Shown here: in pieces, positions 10,572 through 20,084 of the stretch
Numbering within the stretch: the stretch's first letter is position 1
Layout of the letters: each line of letters starts with the position of its first letter
Origin: Oligoflexia bacterium
Lineage (GTDB): Bacteria; Bdellovibrionota; Bacteriovoracia; Bacteriovoracales; Bacteriovoracaceae
Length of the DNA stretch: 64,000 bases
Direction of reading: 5' to 3'
Assembly (NCBI GenBank): GCA_015232355.1
Contig: JADFZW010000019.1
Location: 1-64,000 of the forward strand
Position numbers and translations under genes: made by a program
Notes under the pieces: model-generated
Told to the model about the DNA's origin: nothing
The model's input: the letters and a program-made list of their open reading frames with translations, nothing else
Databases searched by the model: none

Positions 10572-12001
10572 AACTTAGATATAAACTATTCTTAATAGTA
10601 TTTGGATTTTCAATAGTTGTCTACGCAATACTTGGAAGTTCATTCTATCTTGGGTTATTCAACCATTTTCAACAACAAGAGGAAATTTATCTTTTAAAAA
10701 TTGGAGAGTTGTGTGCAAATTCCATTGTCAATAATTCAATTAAGACTCTTGATCAAAGTAATATTCAAAAAATAATCCAATCTTGTCAAACCACCAAACA
10801 AAATATTGAATTGTTTTTTAGATTACAAGATCAAAATAATAGAATAATCTTCAACTCCTTCTCGCAAATGTATGAACCATTTCTCTTGGAATCTCTTTAC
10901 CAAAATAATATTAATAAATATCGTACCCTACAACTAACTCCCTTTTTTGTTATTCAACTATTGAGTCTTCCAATTGAAAAAAAAGATGGTTTCACTGGCA
11001 CTTTGTATATTGGAAAAAGAAAAACCACCTGGTTGATGCTTTTATCTGAGGCCAGAGTATTAGTATTAACCAATGGTTTAATTGCTCTGTTTTTTTTATT
11101 AGGTCTCTCCATAGCGTTTACTCTAATCATTACTCGCCCACTGGAATCTTTACATCAGTTCGTACTAAAGAGAAAAAAAAATTTTAAAGTTCAATTACCA
11201 AAACTTGCCAAAGATGAAATTGGCCAAATAGGAACAGAGTTTTATGAATTAATAAAAGATCTCGATGGTAAGAATTATATCGAAAACTATACCCAAACTT
11301 TAACCCATGAACTTAAAAGTCCAATAACTGGAATACAAACTGCTATAGAAATTTTAAAACAAGATTTAAACAAGCAAGATCTAAATAATAAAGAAAGAGA
11401 ATTTTTTACCGAACAAATTGAAGCTGAATCGTCACGACTAGTGGTTATTATTGAAAGGATGCTAACTCTTACAAATTTAGAACATGGACAACACATCCTA
11501 AACAAAAATAAACATTTTCTGAATGCTCTTCTCGAAAAAACTGTTTGTAATTTATCAACCAAGCTTTCTCTGAAAAATCTTTCTGTTTCTGTATTAACAA
11601 AAGTAGAAAATATTTACCTAAACGTAGATGAAGATCTTTTTATATTAGCAATCCAAAATATAATTGAAAATTCTATAGACTTTGCTCCTAAAAATTCAAT
11701 TATTACTATCGAATCTGAAGCAGAAGAAGCAAAAGAAGATCTAATTGTGATTCGTATTACGGATCAAGGATCAGGAATTCCAGACTATGCAATAAATAAA
11801 GTATTTGACAAATTTTATTCATTACCTCGCCCCAATGGAGGAAGGAAAAGCACTGGCCTTGGCCTATGTTTTGTAAAGCAAATCATTGAGTTACATTCAG
11901 GAACAATTACTATCAATAATTGCGATCAATTAGATCAGTCAGCATCTGGCGCAATCGTTAAAATTACCATTCCCGTAATTACTCACACAAAACTCACATA
12001 A
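10565..12001 (+). CDS. creC: CreC-like sensor histidine kinase
   Basis: A 478-residue inner-membrane kinase. Transmembrane helix 1 is about residues 7-30, a periplasmic sensor follows to about 162, helix 2 about 166-189, then a HAMP-like linker. The H-box is TLTHELKSP (His248), preceded by GKNYIENY, a string shared with CreC (GKNYIEQY). The ATPase domain contains GSGIPDYA and FYSLPRPNGG, again close to CreC. Overlaps creB by 7 nt and is followed after 74 bp by the VIT-domain gene. The phosphotransfer partner is clearly CreB. The stimulus is unknown; the neighbours suggest an envelope signal. Confidence 0.88.
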   Translation: MVKLRYKLFLIVFGFSIVVYAILGSSFYLGLFNHFQQQEEIYLLKIGELCANSIVNNSIKTLDQSNIQKIIQSCQTTKQNIELFFRLQDQNNRIIFNSFSQMYEPFLLESLYQNNINKYRTLQLTPFFVIQLLSLPIEKKDGFTGTLYIGKRKTTWLMLLSEARVLVLTNGLIALFFLLGLSIAFTLIITRPLESLHQFVLKRKKNFKVQLPKLAKDEIGQIGTEFYELIKDLDGKNYIENYTQTLTHELKSPITGIQTAIEILKQDLNKQDLNNKEREFFTEQIEAESSRLVVIIERMLTLTNLEHGQHILNKNKHFLNALLEKTVCNLSTKLSLKNLSVSVLTKVENIYLNVDEDLFILAIQNIIENSIDFAPKNSIITIESEAEEAKEDLIVIRITDQGSGIPDYAINKVFDKFYSLPRPNGGRKSTGLGLCFVKQIIELHSGTITINNCDQLDQSASGAIVKITIPVITHTKLT

Positions 12002-12075
12002 CAGACACCTTTCTCTCAAAATAAAAAAATATATTAGATAAAACGTTTCTTAACAAAGTTGATTAGGAGTAAATT

Positions 12076-14637
12076 GTGAGCAATAATTATGACAAAAAAA
12101 AATGGATTTTTAAACAAAAATCAATTGCGGGAATAAAACTAAGTAATGGTGCTTGGATAGTCGCTCTAGGTATCTTTTTATGGGGATTAGGAGTGTTAAC
12201 AATATTCTCATTATTAGCATTATCGATAGATAAAAATAGTGGGAGTAATGGCCAAACATTTTTTTATATTGGAAGTTTAATTGGTTTATTCTTTTCCATT
12301 TGGATTGGGATAAAAATCTATCTCTCTAGACCAAATCTACTAGTATTGATAACTCTTTTAATAACTGGAATTGCATTCTTTACTGAAAAAATAATTTTAA
12401 ATAATATCTTTTTTTCCAGTTTTTCAACAGTAACATCAATTATGTTGTGGTCTATATTTGCATCTCTACTACTCATCTTTCTAATAAATTATTTACCCAA
12501 AATTACATTTTCTATTCTTATGCCCATATATACCCTGGGCGCACTAATTTCAATACCTTTTGCAATTAAACTATTTTTGATAATGGCCATTAGTTGGATG
12601 GCAATTCCTTTTGCAGGTATTGGTTTAATAACTTATGCACCAATATTTGCAATTTTTAGCTTTATTCAGTCATGGTTGGAAATAAACAAATTACTTAAAT
12701 CAGATCTATACCTTAAAAAATTCGGAACAATCGCTTCTCTATTAGTAGTAATTTTTGTTTTAGCTTATACTGGTTTTACTAGATATCAACTGCTATCTCT
12801 TAATAAAGAAATCAAACAGTTATTTCTTGAATCAAGAAAACCATACACTCTAACAAATGATCTACCTAATTGGTATAAATTTTCAGAGTTTGTCCAATCC
12901 AAACATTCAGCAATATTTTTTACTGGCATGTACGATAATAAATTTTCTATCGAACGATATGGACACGAATTTAATCCACTCCTCTATATAGCTGGAATGG
13001 GTATTAATCATAATGATTATTATCGGAGTTCGAACGAACAGAGCTGGCATGATATTGTAAAATCAGGTCTTCTTATAGATAATGTAGGTAAAATTTACGA
13101 AAATAACCTGCAGAAATTATTACCAGAATCATTGGAAACAATAAACACTCATGTTCAAATTTTCGTCAAAGAAAAGATTTCTTATACCGAAACTCAATTG
13201 CTTTTAAGCACTAAAAACAAATGGGATAAAGAAGTAGATCTGGTGATAAAAGTTCCCTCAGGAAGTGCTACTTCTCAACTTTCATTATGGATTGATGGAA
13301 TTGAACAACAATCCCGATTTGCTCCTAATGATATTGCAAAAAAAGCTTATGAAACTATCGTTAGTAAAAAAAGAGATCCTGCTATTTTGGAGTGGAAAGA
13401 TGAATCTCATCTTCGTCTCAGAGTATTTCCTGTAAGTAATGCTAAACCTAGAAAAGTTAAATTTGCTATCATCTCACCTCTCCTCTTTGAAAATAGCAAT
13501 ACTATCAAGATAGAAAGCATCAATCTTTATCGTATAAACAGATCAAATGCTATTCATCACATAGTAGTAGATTTATTTTCTAAAAAAAATAAGATCTTAA
13601 ATCTTAATTTTAATTCTAGTTTAGATGAATCTGAACAAAAAGAAATCTTTGCTTCAGATGCAATTCATTGGATGGCCAAAGGGAATTATCAAAATGATTG
13701 GTTTGTATCCATTAAGGGTGTCCAACAAGGATCAATGATCTCTAAAAAAGAGTTATTCTTGAATCAATTTAACACTTATGTATTCTTACTTAACAATTCA
13801 AGGACACAAAGCGAGTGGGCCGATTTAATTGAAAAAAACAAATTAGAAAGCAAAAATCAGATTAATAAAATCCTAGTTATTGGTAATGAGATTAATGAAA
13901 TTAAACTCAACTCAAATATAAAATCACAAATAGCAAAAATCAATTTACCTTTTGCTAATGTATTTCCTCTATACTTATATAAAAAAATTGCAAGTGATTC
14001 ATCAAAAATAATATTTTTTAGCGCATATGATTCTGCTCCTTCGATTCATAACTTCTCCCAAAGTAATTTGTTCAAAAAAACAAGAGATCACCTGATTAAT
14101 AATAAAGATAATCCTATCATTATGGTGGCATTAGATGACAAAATCTCACCTTACTACCAAAGTTTAAAAAACACTGGAGCATTAAATATTTATAGATTAT
14201 ATGAAAATAAATTTAATAAACTTATTCCTATCGAAACTGAAAGTAACTCAAGCATAGATAAATATACTCAAAGGTTACACTCCTATCAAAAATCGCTTTT
14301 GTCTCATGCTAAATCTGCCTTTGATTCTAATTATAATAATCTAACCCCAGAGCTAAAATCAGCAATTGAAAAAGCGCATATAGTTTCTCCATTTTCTACA
14401 CTTTTGGTTCTCGAATCAGAAAAAGATTATCTCGCATATAAAATTAATAATGTAGCTAGTGAACAAAATAATAGTACCCCTACTGATCCTTCTCTTAATA
14501 CAAAACTTGGTATCGTACCAGAACCCAGTGAATATTTCCTATTCATCATATGTTTAGGTATAATCATTTATCTCAATAGATCTCGGCTCTTCTCTCGAAT
14601 GTCTCGAATGTCTATGATCTATAGGATGCATAAATGA
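12076..14637 (+). CDS. VIT-domain membrane protein with PEP-CTERM-type sorting signal (XrtN substrate)
   Basis: An 853-residue protein built as follows: about seven membrane helices in residues 25-250, a large extracytoplasmic part with a VIT (vault/inter-alpha-trypsin) domain around residues 355-475 (diagnostic KRDPAILEW and LRLRVFPV), a von-Willebrand-like remainder, and a C-terminal tripartite sorting signal: PEP at about 816, hydrophobic helix, then an Arg-rich tail (RSRLFSRMSRMS). This matches the proteins described as sorted by exosortase XrtN in Bacteroidetes. It starts with GTG, six nt after AGGAG, and its stop overlaps the exosortase start by 4 nt. Predicted to be cut near PEP by the next gene product. 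Role of the VIT domain unknown. Confidence 0.85.
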   Translation: MSNNYDKKKWIFKQKSIAGIKLSNGAWIVALGIFLWGLGVLTIFSLLALSIDKNSGSNGQTFFYIGSLIGLFFSIWIGIKIYLSRPNLLVLITLLITGIAFFTEKIILNNIFFSSFSTVTSIMLWSIFASLLLIFLINYLPKITFSILMPIYTLGALISIPFAIKLFLIMAISWMAIPFAGIGLITYAPIFAIFSFIQSWLEINKLLKSDLYLKKFGTIASLLVVIFVLAYTGFTRYQLLSLNKEIKQLFLESRKPYTLTNDLPNWYKFSEFVQSKHSAIFFTGMYDNKFSIERYGHEFNPLLYIAGMGINHNDYYRSSNEQSWHDIVKSGLLIDNVGKIYENNLQKLLPESLETINTHVQIFVKEKISYTETQLLLSTKNKWDKEVDLVIKVPSGSATSQLSLWIDGIEQQSRFAPNDIAKKAYETIVSKKRDPAILEWKDESHLRLRVFPVSNAKPRKVKFAIISPLLFENSNTIKIESINLYRINRSNAIHHIVVDLFSKKNKILNLNFNSSLDESEQKEIFASDAIHWMAKGNYQNDWFVSIKGVQQGSMISKKELFLNQFNTYVFLLNNSRTQSEWADLIEKNKLESKNQINKILVIGNEINEIKLNSNIKSQIAKINLPFANVFPLYLYKKIASDSSKIIFFSAYDSAPSIHNFSQSNLFKKTRDHLINNKDNPIIMVALDDKISPYYQSLKNTGALNIYRLYENKFNKLIPIETESNSSIDKYTQRLHSYQKSLLSHAKSAFDSNYNNLTPELKSAIEKAHIVSPFSTLLVLESEKDYLAYKINNVASEQNNSTPTDPSLNTKLGIVPEPSEYFLFIICLGIIIYLNRSRLFSRMSRMSMIYRMHK

Positions 14638-16001
14638 ACTTGAGATATCAAAGTATTATTGCAAATACTTTCTTTTTTATCATGTGGATATCTGTGGCCA
14701 TACTGATAATACACAGACTGACTAACATCGAACATCTGATAGAATTTTATCCACTGATTTTTATGCCTTATTTTATCTCTGGATTTAAAAAGGAAAATGA
14801 TAATAATAAAAACAAGCATTCAATCCTCATCTCCATAGTGGTTGGTATTTTTTTTATCACTGGAATCTACTTTAAAATGTGGGCGATTATTTGGTTAGGA
14901 TCTTGGGCCATCTTTATGATTACTCTAAAAACTTTTGGTGCCAATGTTAGTTTAGCATATATACTTCTTCTTTTGGTCTCACCACCATTTGATCTAAAGT
15001 TTGATATCTTTTTTGGTCATCATTTAAGGCAATATGCAACCGCCTATGCAGTTACCATGCTAAAAATATTTAATCCCTCAACAATTCAGATTGGTAATGG
15101 AATCCTTATTGAAGGAAAAATATTTTATGTTGAAAAAATTTGTGAAGGACTAAAATTGGCATCTGCTTTAGTGGTTACTCTTTTACTTCTTTGGAAGCAT
15201 TATACGATTAACACTCATAAAACAAAATCCTTTCTTTATTGGACAATGGTAGTTTTCATTAGCGCTCTATTATGGTTTTTATCCAATGTTTTTAGAATTT
15301 TTTTATTAACTAGATTAGATATACCTCCAGAGAATCCTTTTCATGAATTAATTGGTATCACTATCTTTATTTGTGTTGTCATAACCCCTCTTTTATTAAT
15401 ATCTTTTCTATTATTTTCTAGACGAAAACAGACTACAAAATTTAAAATATTCAATCTTAGAGTATCACCGAAACATACCATAATTGCGACCATCACACTA
15501 TTATTAGTATTATTTGCTAATTATTCAAATCATGAAATAAAACCTTCCATATATTGGCCACAAAAAATCGAATCTTTTTTCAAAATGTCTGCTGATGAAA
15601 ATATTCCAACTATTGATGATGTTGCTATTTATAAAAATGTAAATTCTTATCTCATATTAAAAAACAATCTTAATCCAATACGTGTGGCCCATCATCCACT
15701 TCAGTGTTGGCAGGCCATAGGATATCTATTAACAGGTGAACAATCCATAGCTGTTGATAAAATTAAAGATCAAAATATTCGTAAGCATCTAATTATCAAA
15801 AATGGTATCCGATACAATTTAGTATGGTTTTATCTTATTTATTCCTCAAAAAATTTATTTATCTCAGACTCAGAGTGGATATGGAGAAAGCAGAAGTTAA
15901 TAAATGCCCATAAGGTAATTCTTGTCAATTGGTTTGCTCAAGAAAATATTATAATGCCAAATTGGATCGAGCTTAGTGTTCGAATAATTACAAACATGTA
16001 A
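14634..16001 (+). CDS. xrtN: Exosortase, XrtN type
   Basis: A 455-residue polytopic membrane transpeptidase-like enzyme. The catalytic triad of exosortases is visible: Cys170 (KICEGLK), Arg221 (NVFRIFL) and His237 (NPFHELIG), each at a helix edge. The first 270 residues hold about eight helices; residues 295-455 form an extracytoplasmic C-terminal domain with HHPLQCW, like the EpsI-type extension of XrtN. The ATG overlaps the TGA of the substrate gene (ATGA), so the two are translated as a pair. It presumably cleaves the PEP-CTERM-like tail of its neighbour. XrtN versus XrtK assignment is from memory; the exosortase call itself is strong. Confidence 0.88.
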   Translation: MNLRYQSIIANTFFFIMWISVAILIIHRLTNIEHLIEFYPLIFMPYFISGFKKENDNNKNKHSILISIVVGIFFITGIYFKMWAIIWLGSWAIFMITLKTFGANVSLAYILLLLVSPPFDLKFDIFFGHHLRQYATAYAVTMLKIFNPSTIQIGNGILIEGKIFYVEKICEGLKLASALVVTLLLLWKHYTINTHKTKSFLYWTMVVFISALLWFLSNVFRIFLLTRLDIPPENPFHELIGITIFICVVITPLLLISFLLFSRRKQTTKFKIFNLRVSPKHTIIATITLLLVLFANYSNHEIKPSIYWPQKIESFFKMSADENIPTIDDVAIYKNVNSYLILKNNLNPIRVAHHPLQCWQAIGYLLTGEQSIAVDKIKDQNIRKHLIIKNGIRYNLVWFYLIYSSKNLFISDSEWIWRKQKLINAHKVILVNWFAQENIIMPNWIELSVRIITNM

Positions 16002-16006
16002 GAGTA

Positions 16007-16031
16007 TGCCCCAATTTATTGGCACTTTTTT
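16007..16031 (+). terminator. Rho-independent terminator after xrtN
   Basis: Stem TGCC(CC)AAT / ATTGGCA with a two-base bulge and TT loop, followed by six T residues, six bases after the exosortase stop codon. It closes the creBC-VIT-xrtN unit. Confidence 0.6.
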
Positions 16032-16321
16032 ATACAAATTTCTATAAATTTTATTTTCAAAAATTTAAAAAATAAAAAAATTTTTTTCTACTCTAAATCA
16101 CCTCTCAAACTACCATCATTTTCAAATAAAACCACTAGTTGAACTTATCTTAATAGTTAAAGTTTTCTTATCTTTGATTAATTAATTGATCATAAAATAG
16201 TCAGCAACCAATAAAAATAATTTAGTAAATAAAATTAATTGAATTAAAATCATTCAGATAACAAACTTGCAACATTAAAAAAAATATAAAACAAAACAAA
16301 ACAAAAGAAGGATTACAAACA
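16032..16321. other. AT-rich intergenic region
   Basis: Between the xrtN terminator and the PKD lipoprotein gene. Very AT-rich, with a pentanucleotide run (aaaac repeats, about 16284-16305) just before the AAGGA Shine-Dalgarno. It must hold the lipoprotein promoter; I see no RNA gene or open frame. Confidence 0.5.
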
Positions 16322-17254
16322 ATGGCAAATGCAACCATAAAAACAAATATTACAATCCAGTTAATAATACTCTTACTTTCATTTGCATTTTTTGGAGCAC
16401 TTCACTCTTGTAAACCCAATCAATCAAATAATCCAACTGCTTCACTTAAAATCAATGTTACGGATGGAATATCACCTTTAGTTGTTACATTTGATGCCAG
16501 CGGATCATCTACTCCTAATGGAACAATTACAAGTTATCTTTTTAATTTTGGTGATGGTAGCTCACAAACGGTCACTACATCTAAAACATCCCACACCTAT
16601 ACTGGTGTCGGTACCTTCTATGCATCAGTTACTGTAACTGATAGTAGTGGAAAAACTGCTAAATCTTCACTCTACTCTATTTCAGTTGTAAGTCTTGGAA
16701 CTGGTGATGTGACTTTAGGAGATCCCACTTACTCTGGAAATGGATGCCCAAGCGGAACAATAAATGCTACTCTCTCTCCAGATAATAAAACATTAAGCGT
16801 ACTCTTTGATCAATTTATAGCTAATGCGGGAAATGGCAGTGGCGGACTATTGAGCGATAGAAAATCATGTTCACTCGCCATCCCTGTTCATCTACCAAAT
16901 GGATATAGTGTTTCTGTCTATAAAATAGATTTTAGAGGACATGCGGAAATTCCCTTAAATGGCGATGCTCTTGGAAACTTAAAAGTTGATTACTTCTTTG
17001 CTGGCCAACAAGGCGTCTCTCTTACAAAATCTTTTGCACCTGGATTTGCAGATGACTTTACCATTACAGATGATCTAGCAGCAACAGCAGAAGTATGGTC
17101 AAGTTGCGGTGAGGATGTTATCTTGCGTACCAACACAAATATCAGTGTAAAAACAAATGTTAGTGCTGAGGCCACAATGCTCTCAATCGACAGCATCGAT
17201 ATGGCCACAGGACTTACCTATCATATCAGATATCAAGCTTGCCAAAAAAAGTAA
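16322..17254 (+). CDS. PKD-domain lipoprotein
   Basis: A 310-residue lipoprotein. The signal peptide (residues 1-30) ends in GALHSC, an acceptable lipobox with the lipidated Cys about residue 30. Residues 40-123 are a PKD domain: the start ISPLVVTFDASGSS, the core LFNFGDGS and the closing FYASVTVTD are textbook. The remaining 185 residues contain several Cys and a GNGCPSG start and are not recognised. PKD domains usually mediate protein or glycan contacts on the cell surface. AAGGA precedes the ATG. It stands between the exosortase operon and the riboflavin genes with no obvious tie to either. Confidence 0.85.
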   Translation: MANATIKTNITIQLIILLLSFAFFGALHSCKPNQSNNPTASLKINVTDGISPLVVTFDASGSSTPNGTITSYLFNFGDGSSQTVTTSKTSHTYTGVGTFYASVTVTDSSGKTAKSSLYSISVVSLGTGDVTLGDPTYSGNGCPSGTINATLSPDNKTLSVLFDQFIANAGNGSGGLLSDRKSCSLAIPVHLPNGYSVSVYKIDFRGHAEIPLNGDALGNLKVDYFFAGQQGVSLTKSFAPGFADDFTITDDLAATAEVWSSCGEDVILRTNTNISVKTNVSAEATMLSIDSIDMATGLTYHIRYQACQKK

Positions 17255-17328
17255 TCTAGTTCATATAGGTATAGGTGAAGTTAATTAATTAATTAACCTA
17301 TTTCTTTCTTTCCTAGGATTTTTAAAAA

Positions 17329-18021
17329 ATGTTTACAGGTATAGTTAGAGAAATTGGAACTCTTTTGTCGATTTCAGATATTCCAAGTGGAAAATCACTT
17401 AAGATAAAAAGTTCTACTGTATTAAAAATGCTAGCTCTTGGTGATTCTGTGGCCATCAATGGTGTATGCCAAACAGTTACTCAAATTGATAATAGTAATA
17501 ACTCATTTTACGTTGAAAGTGTCTCTACTACCCTCTCAAAAACAACCCTTGGTTCTCTTAAAATTGGAACATCTGTAAATTTAGAACCAGCTTTGGCCCT
17601 AAATGAACGCTTGGGTGGTCATATCGTCTTAGGTCATGTCAACGGCAAGGCCAAAATTGATCGCATCGATGGACATAAAAAAAATAAAATATTTTATCTT
17701 ACAGTTCCTAGTGATTTAAAAAAATATTTAGTTGCAGAAGGATCCGTGACTGTAGACGGCATTAGTCTTACCATCAGCTCTACTATTCCCGAAGAAGGAA
17801 AAATTTTATTATCAATAATCTCTCACACTCTAGAAAACACAACTTTGCAATTTAAAAAAACTGGTGATGAAGTAAATATTGAAGTTGATATCTTGGCCAA
17901 GTATATTGAAGGAATTTTTAAATCCAATAATAATAGCAATAATAGTAGCAATAATAATAGTAACAGCGACCAAAGTACATTTCCATATACAGAGAACTGG
18001 CTTAAAGATAATGGCTTCTAG
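17329..18021 (+). CDS. ribE: Riboflavin synthase alpha chain
   Basis: Dismutates 6,7-dimethyl-8-ribityllumazine to riboflavin. The 230 residues hold the two tandem lumazine-binding barrels: MFTGIVREIG at the start, SVAINGVCQTVT and LGGHIVLGHVNG in the first, VDGISLTI and SIISHTLENTT in the second. The family is usually about 200-215 residues; the surplus is an Asn/Ser low-complexity insert around residues 203-218, encoded by aat/agc repeats. First of three riboflavin genes in a row. The 74-bp leader is too short for a full FMN riboswitch plus promoter, and I see none. Confidence 0.95.
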   Translation: MFTGIVREIGTLLSISDIPSGKSLKIKSSTVLKMLALGDSVAINGVCQTVTQIDNSNNSFYVESVSTTLSKTTLGSLKIGTSVNLEPALALNERLGGHIVLGHVNGKAKIDRIDGHKKNKIFYLTVPSDLKKYLVAEGSVTVDGISLTISSTIPEEGKILLSIISHTLENTTLQFKKTGDEVNIEVDILAKYIEGIFKSNNNSNNSSNNNSNSDQSTFPYTENWLKDNGF

Positions 18022-18076
18022 TTCATTTTAAGTTGATTATATTGACTAAATAGTTTCTATCCTGTACGAGGAACAA

Positions 18077-19420
18077 ATGGAAAACATAGATAACAACACA
18101 AACACAAATACAAATACAAACTCAAGCACAAACAATAACTACAATTATCAAGAAGATTTTTGTTTTGATCAAATAGAGAGTGCTATCGAGGATATCTCCC
18201 GTGGAAAAATGATTATCGTTGTAGACGATGAGAAGAGAGAAAATGAGGGAGATTTTGTTATGGCCGCAGAAAAAGTTACTGCTGAAGATATAAATTTTAT
18301 GGCCACTAATGGACGCGGAATTATTTGCGCACCAATAACCAAAGCTCGCGCCAAAGAATTAGAATTAGATTACATGGTCAAAGAACAAAACACCTCTGCG
18401 TTTGGCACTCCATTCACTGTCACTATCGATTATCTACACGGCACTACTACAGGAATCTCTTGTCCCGACAGAGCAAAAACTATAACTTCACTAACTAATA
18501 AAAATACTAGCAGCAAAGATTTACTAAGACCAGGTCACGTATTCCCTCTGATCGCTCGCGATGGTGGTGTTTTAGAGCGAGAAGGACATACAGAGGCAGC
18601 AGTTGATTTAGCAATGCTTGCTGGGTTATATCCTGCAGGCGCTATTTGTGAAATTTTAAAAGATGATGGATTGATGGCCAGAACTGCTGATCTTATTAAA
18701 ATTGCCAAAAAATTTAATTTAAAAATAATTACAATAAAAGATCTTATTCTATATAAAAAAAAACAAGAAGAGATAACAAACCTAAATATACGTCGCTCTA
18801 GTGTTGTTCCATTTCCAACTAAATATGGTGATTTTCTTTTGCATATGTTTGAGTGCACTGACTTGGCCCACCAAGGTGAATACCATGTAGCGCTCTCAAT
18901 AGGATTAGAATCTGAGAGCAAAAGTGAAAGTCATAAAAATAAAAAAATTTTAGTACGTATACACTCTGAATGCTTTACTGGTGATATCTTTGGCTCGAAG
19001 AGATGTGATTGCGGAGAACAATTAATGACATCGCTAAAAATGATCTCCGATCATGGAAAGGGAGCTCTTCTCTACCTAAAACAAGAGGGAAGAGGAATTG
19101 GAGCTATTAATAAAATAAAAGCATATGAGTTGCAAGATCAAGGAATGGATACTGTAACTGCAAATCATCAATTAGGATTAGCAACTGATCTTAGAGATTA
19201 TAGCATCGCCGCCAATATTTTAAAATATTTCAAGATAACAAGTGTAGATTTAATTACCAATAACCCAGATAAAGTTGAGGGATTAATCAAAGGAGGAATT
19301 GTAGTTGAGAATAGAATTTCTCTGGAGATAGCTCCAAATAATGTCAACATAAAATACCTTACCACTAAGAGAGACAAGATGGGGCACTTGATACTTGATG
19401 ATAATAATTATTTGCACTAA
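18077..19420 (+). CDS. ribBA: Bifunctional DHBP synthase / GTP cyclohydrolase II
   Basis: Supplies both riboflavin precursors: 3,4-dihydroxy-2-butanone-4-phosphate from ribulose-5-phosphate and the pyrimidine from GTP. The N-terminal half shows DDEKRENEGDFV (acidic metal loop, about residues 52-63) and RPGHVFPL; the C-terminal half shows the zinc cysteines (HSECFTGD, KRCDCGEQL, about 297-311) and QEGRGIGAINKIKAY. Residues 3-24 are an Asn/Thr simple-repeat extension (NTNTNTN) not needed for catalysis. GAGGAA precedes the ATG. It lies 55 bp after ribE and 22 bp before ribH. The deaminase/reductase RibD is not in the window. Confidence 0.96.
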   Translation: MENIDNNTNTNTNTNSSTNNNYNYQEDFCFDQIESAIEDISRGKMIIVVDDEKRENEGDFVMAAEKVTAEDINFMATNGRGIICAPITKARAKELELDYMVKEQNTSAFGTPFTVTIDYLHGTTTGISCPDRAKTITSLTNKNTSSKDLLRPGHVFPLIARDGGVLEREGHTEAAVDLAMLAGLYPAGAICEILKDDGLMARTADLIKIAKKFNLKIITIKDLILYKKKQEEITNLNIRRSSVVPFPTKYGDFLLHMFECTDLAHQGEYHVALSIGLESESKSESHKNKKILVRIHSECFTGDIFGSKRCDCGEQLMTSLKMISDHGKGALLYLKQEGRGIGAINKIKAYELQDQGMDTVTANHQLGLATDLRDYSIAANILKYFKITSVDLITNNPDKVEGLIKGGIVVENRISLEIAPNNVNIKYLTTKRDKMGHLILDDNNYLH

Positions 19421-19442
19421 GAGTTTAGGGAGTATCTAACAA

Positions 19443-19979
19443 ATGAGTAAAAAATTTAACAATAAAATTAATAATGATAAAATTAATAACGATAAAATTA
19501 ATAATGATAAAGTTAGCGAGCGAGTTATTGAGGGGCATCTCTCGGCCGAATCAATGAGTGTTGCAATTGTTGCCTCTAGATTTAATGAATTTATAGTCGG
19601 CAAATTGTTGAGTGGTGCTATTGATAGTTTTGTAAGACACAATGGCGATCGCAGTAACATTACTGTCGTCTGGGTACCAGGTAGTTTTGAAATTCCTTTG
19701 ATGGCCAAAAAACTAGCATTATCAAAAAAATTTGATGCCGTCGTATGTTTGGGTGCTGTCATTAGAGGAAGCACACCTCACTTCGACTATGTTGCCAATG
19801 AAGTTGCAAAAGGTGTTGCACATGTTTCATTAGATGCAAATTTACCTGTGATCTTTGGAGTGCTGACAACTGAAAATATTGAACAAGCAATCGAACGTGC
19901 TGGTTCAAAAGCAGGCAATAAAGGCAGTGAAGCAATGAACACTGCTATTGAAATGGTCGATGTAATAAAGAAAATTTAG
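19443..19979 (+). CDS. ribH: 6,7-dimethyl-8-ribityllumazine synthase
   Basis: Condenses the two RibBA-derived precursors. 178 residues against about 155 in the family: the first 25 residues are a fivefold Asn/Asp/Lys repeat (INNDK units from a 15-bp DNA repeat), after which the normal fold starts ([14 protein letters not shown]). [13 protein letters not shown], the substrate loop [15 protein letters not shown] with the catalytic His, and the VIFGVLTTE strand are all present. GGGAG lies upstream of the ATG. End of the riboflavin unit. Confidence 0.95.
   Translation: MSKKFNNKINNDKINNDKINNDKVSERVIEGHLSAESMSVAIVASRFNEFIVGKLLSGAIDSFVRHNGDRSNITVVWVPGSFEIPLMAKKLALSKKFDAVVCLGAVIRGSTPHFDYVANEVAKGVAHVSLDANLPVIFGVLTTENIEQAIERAGSKAGNKGSEAMNTAIEMVDVIKKI
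19455..19512 (+). repeat. 15-bp tandem repeat at the ribH 5' end
   Basis: About three to four copies of a 15-bp unit (aaaattaataatgat with small changes), in frame, encoding KINND repeats at the lumazine synthase N-terminus. Confidence 0.85.
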
Positions 19980-20084
19980 ATTTAGTATAGATTTAAAAAA
20001 GTTGAAATATGATTTGATTTTCTAATGGCATGTGATTAGGAATTATAATTATTTTTAATAAAATGATTAATATATACTCGCACC
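19980..20084. other. Spacer with candidate sRNA promoter
   Basis: AT-rich spacer after ribH. A TATACT hexamer at 20073-20078 would start transcription near 20085, just before the three-hairpin segment; the -35 region is poor. A second -10-like TATAAT lies at 20044-20049. Confidence 0.35.

Noticed and set aside
17255-17328. FMN riboswitch before ribE
   Set aside because: Only 74 bp, mostly an AT palindrome (GTTAATTAA/TTAATTAAC at 17280-17297); no conserved RFN sequence blocks visible.
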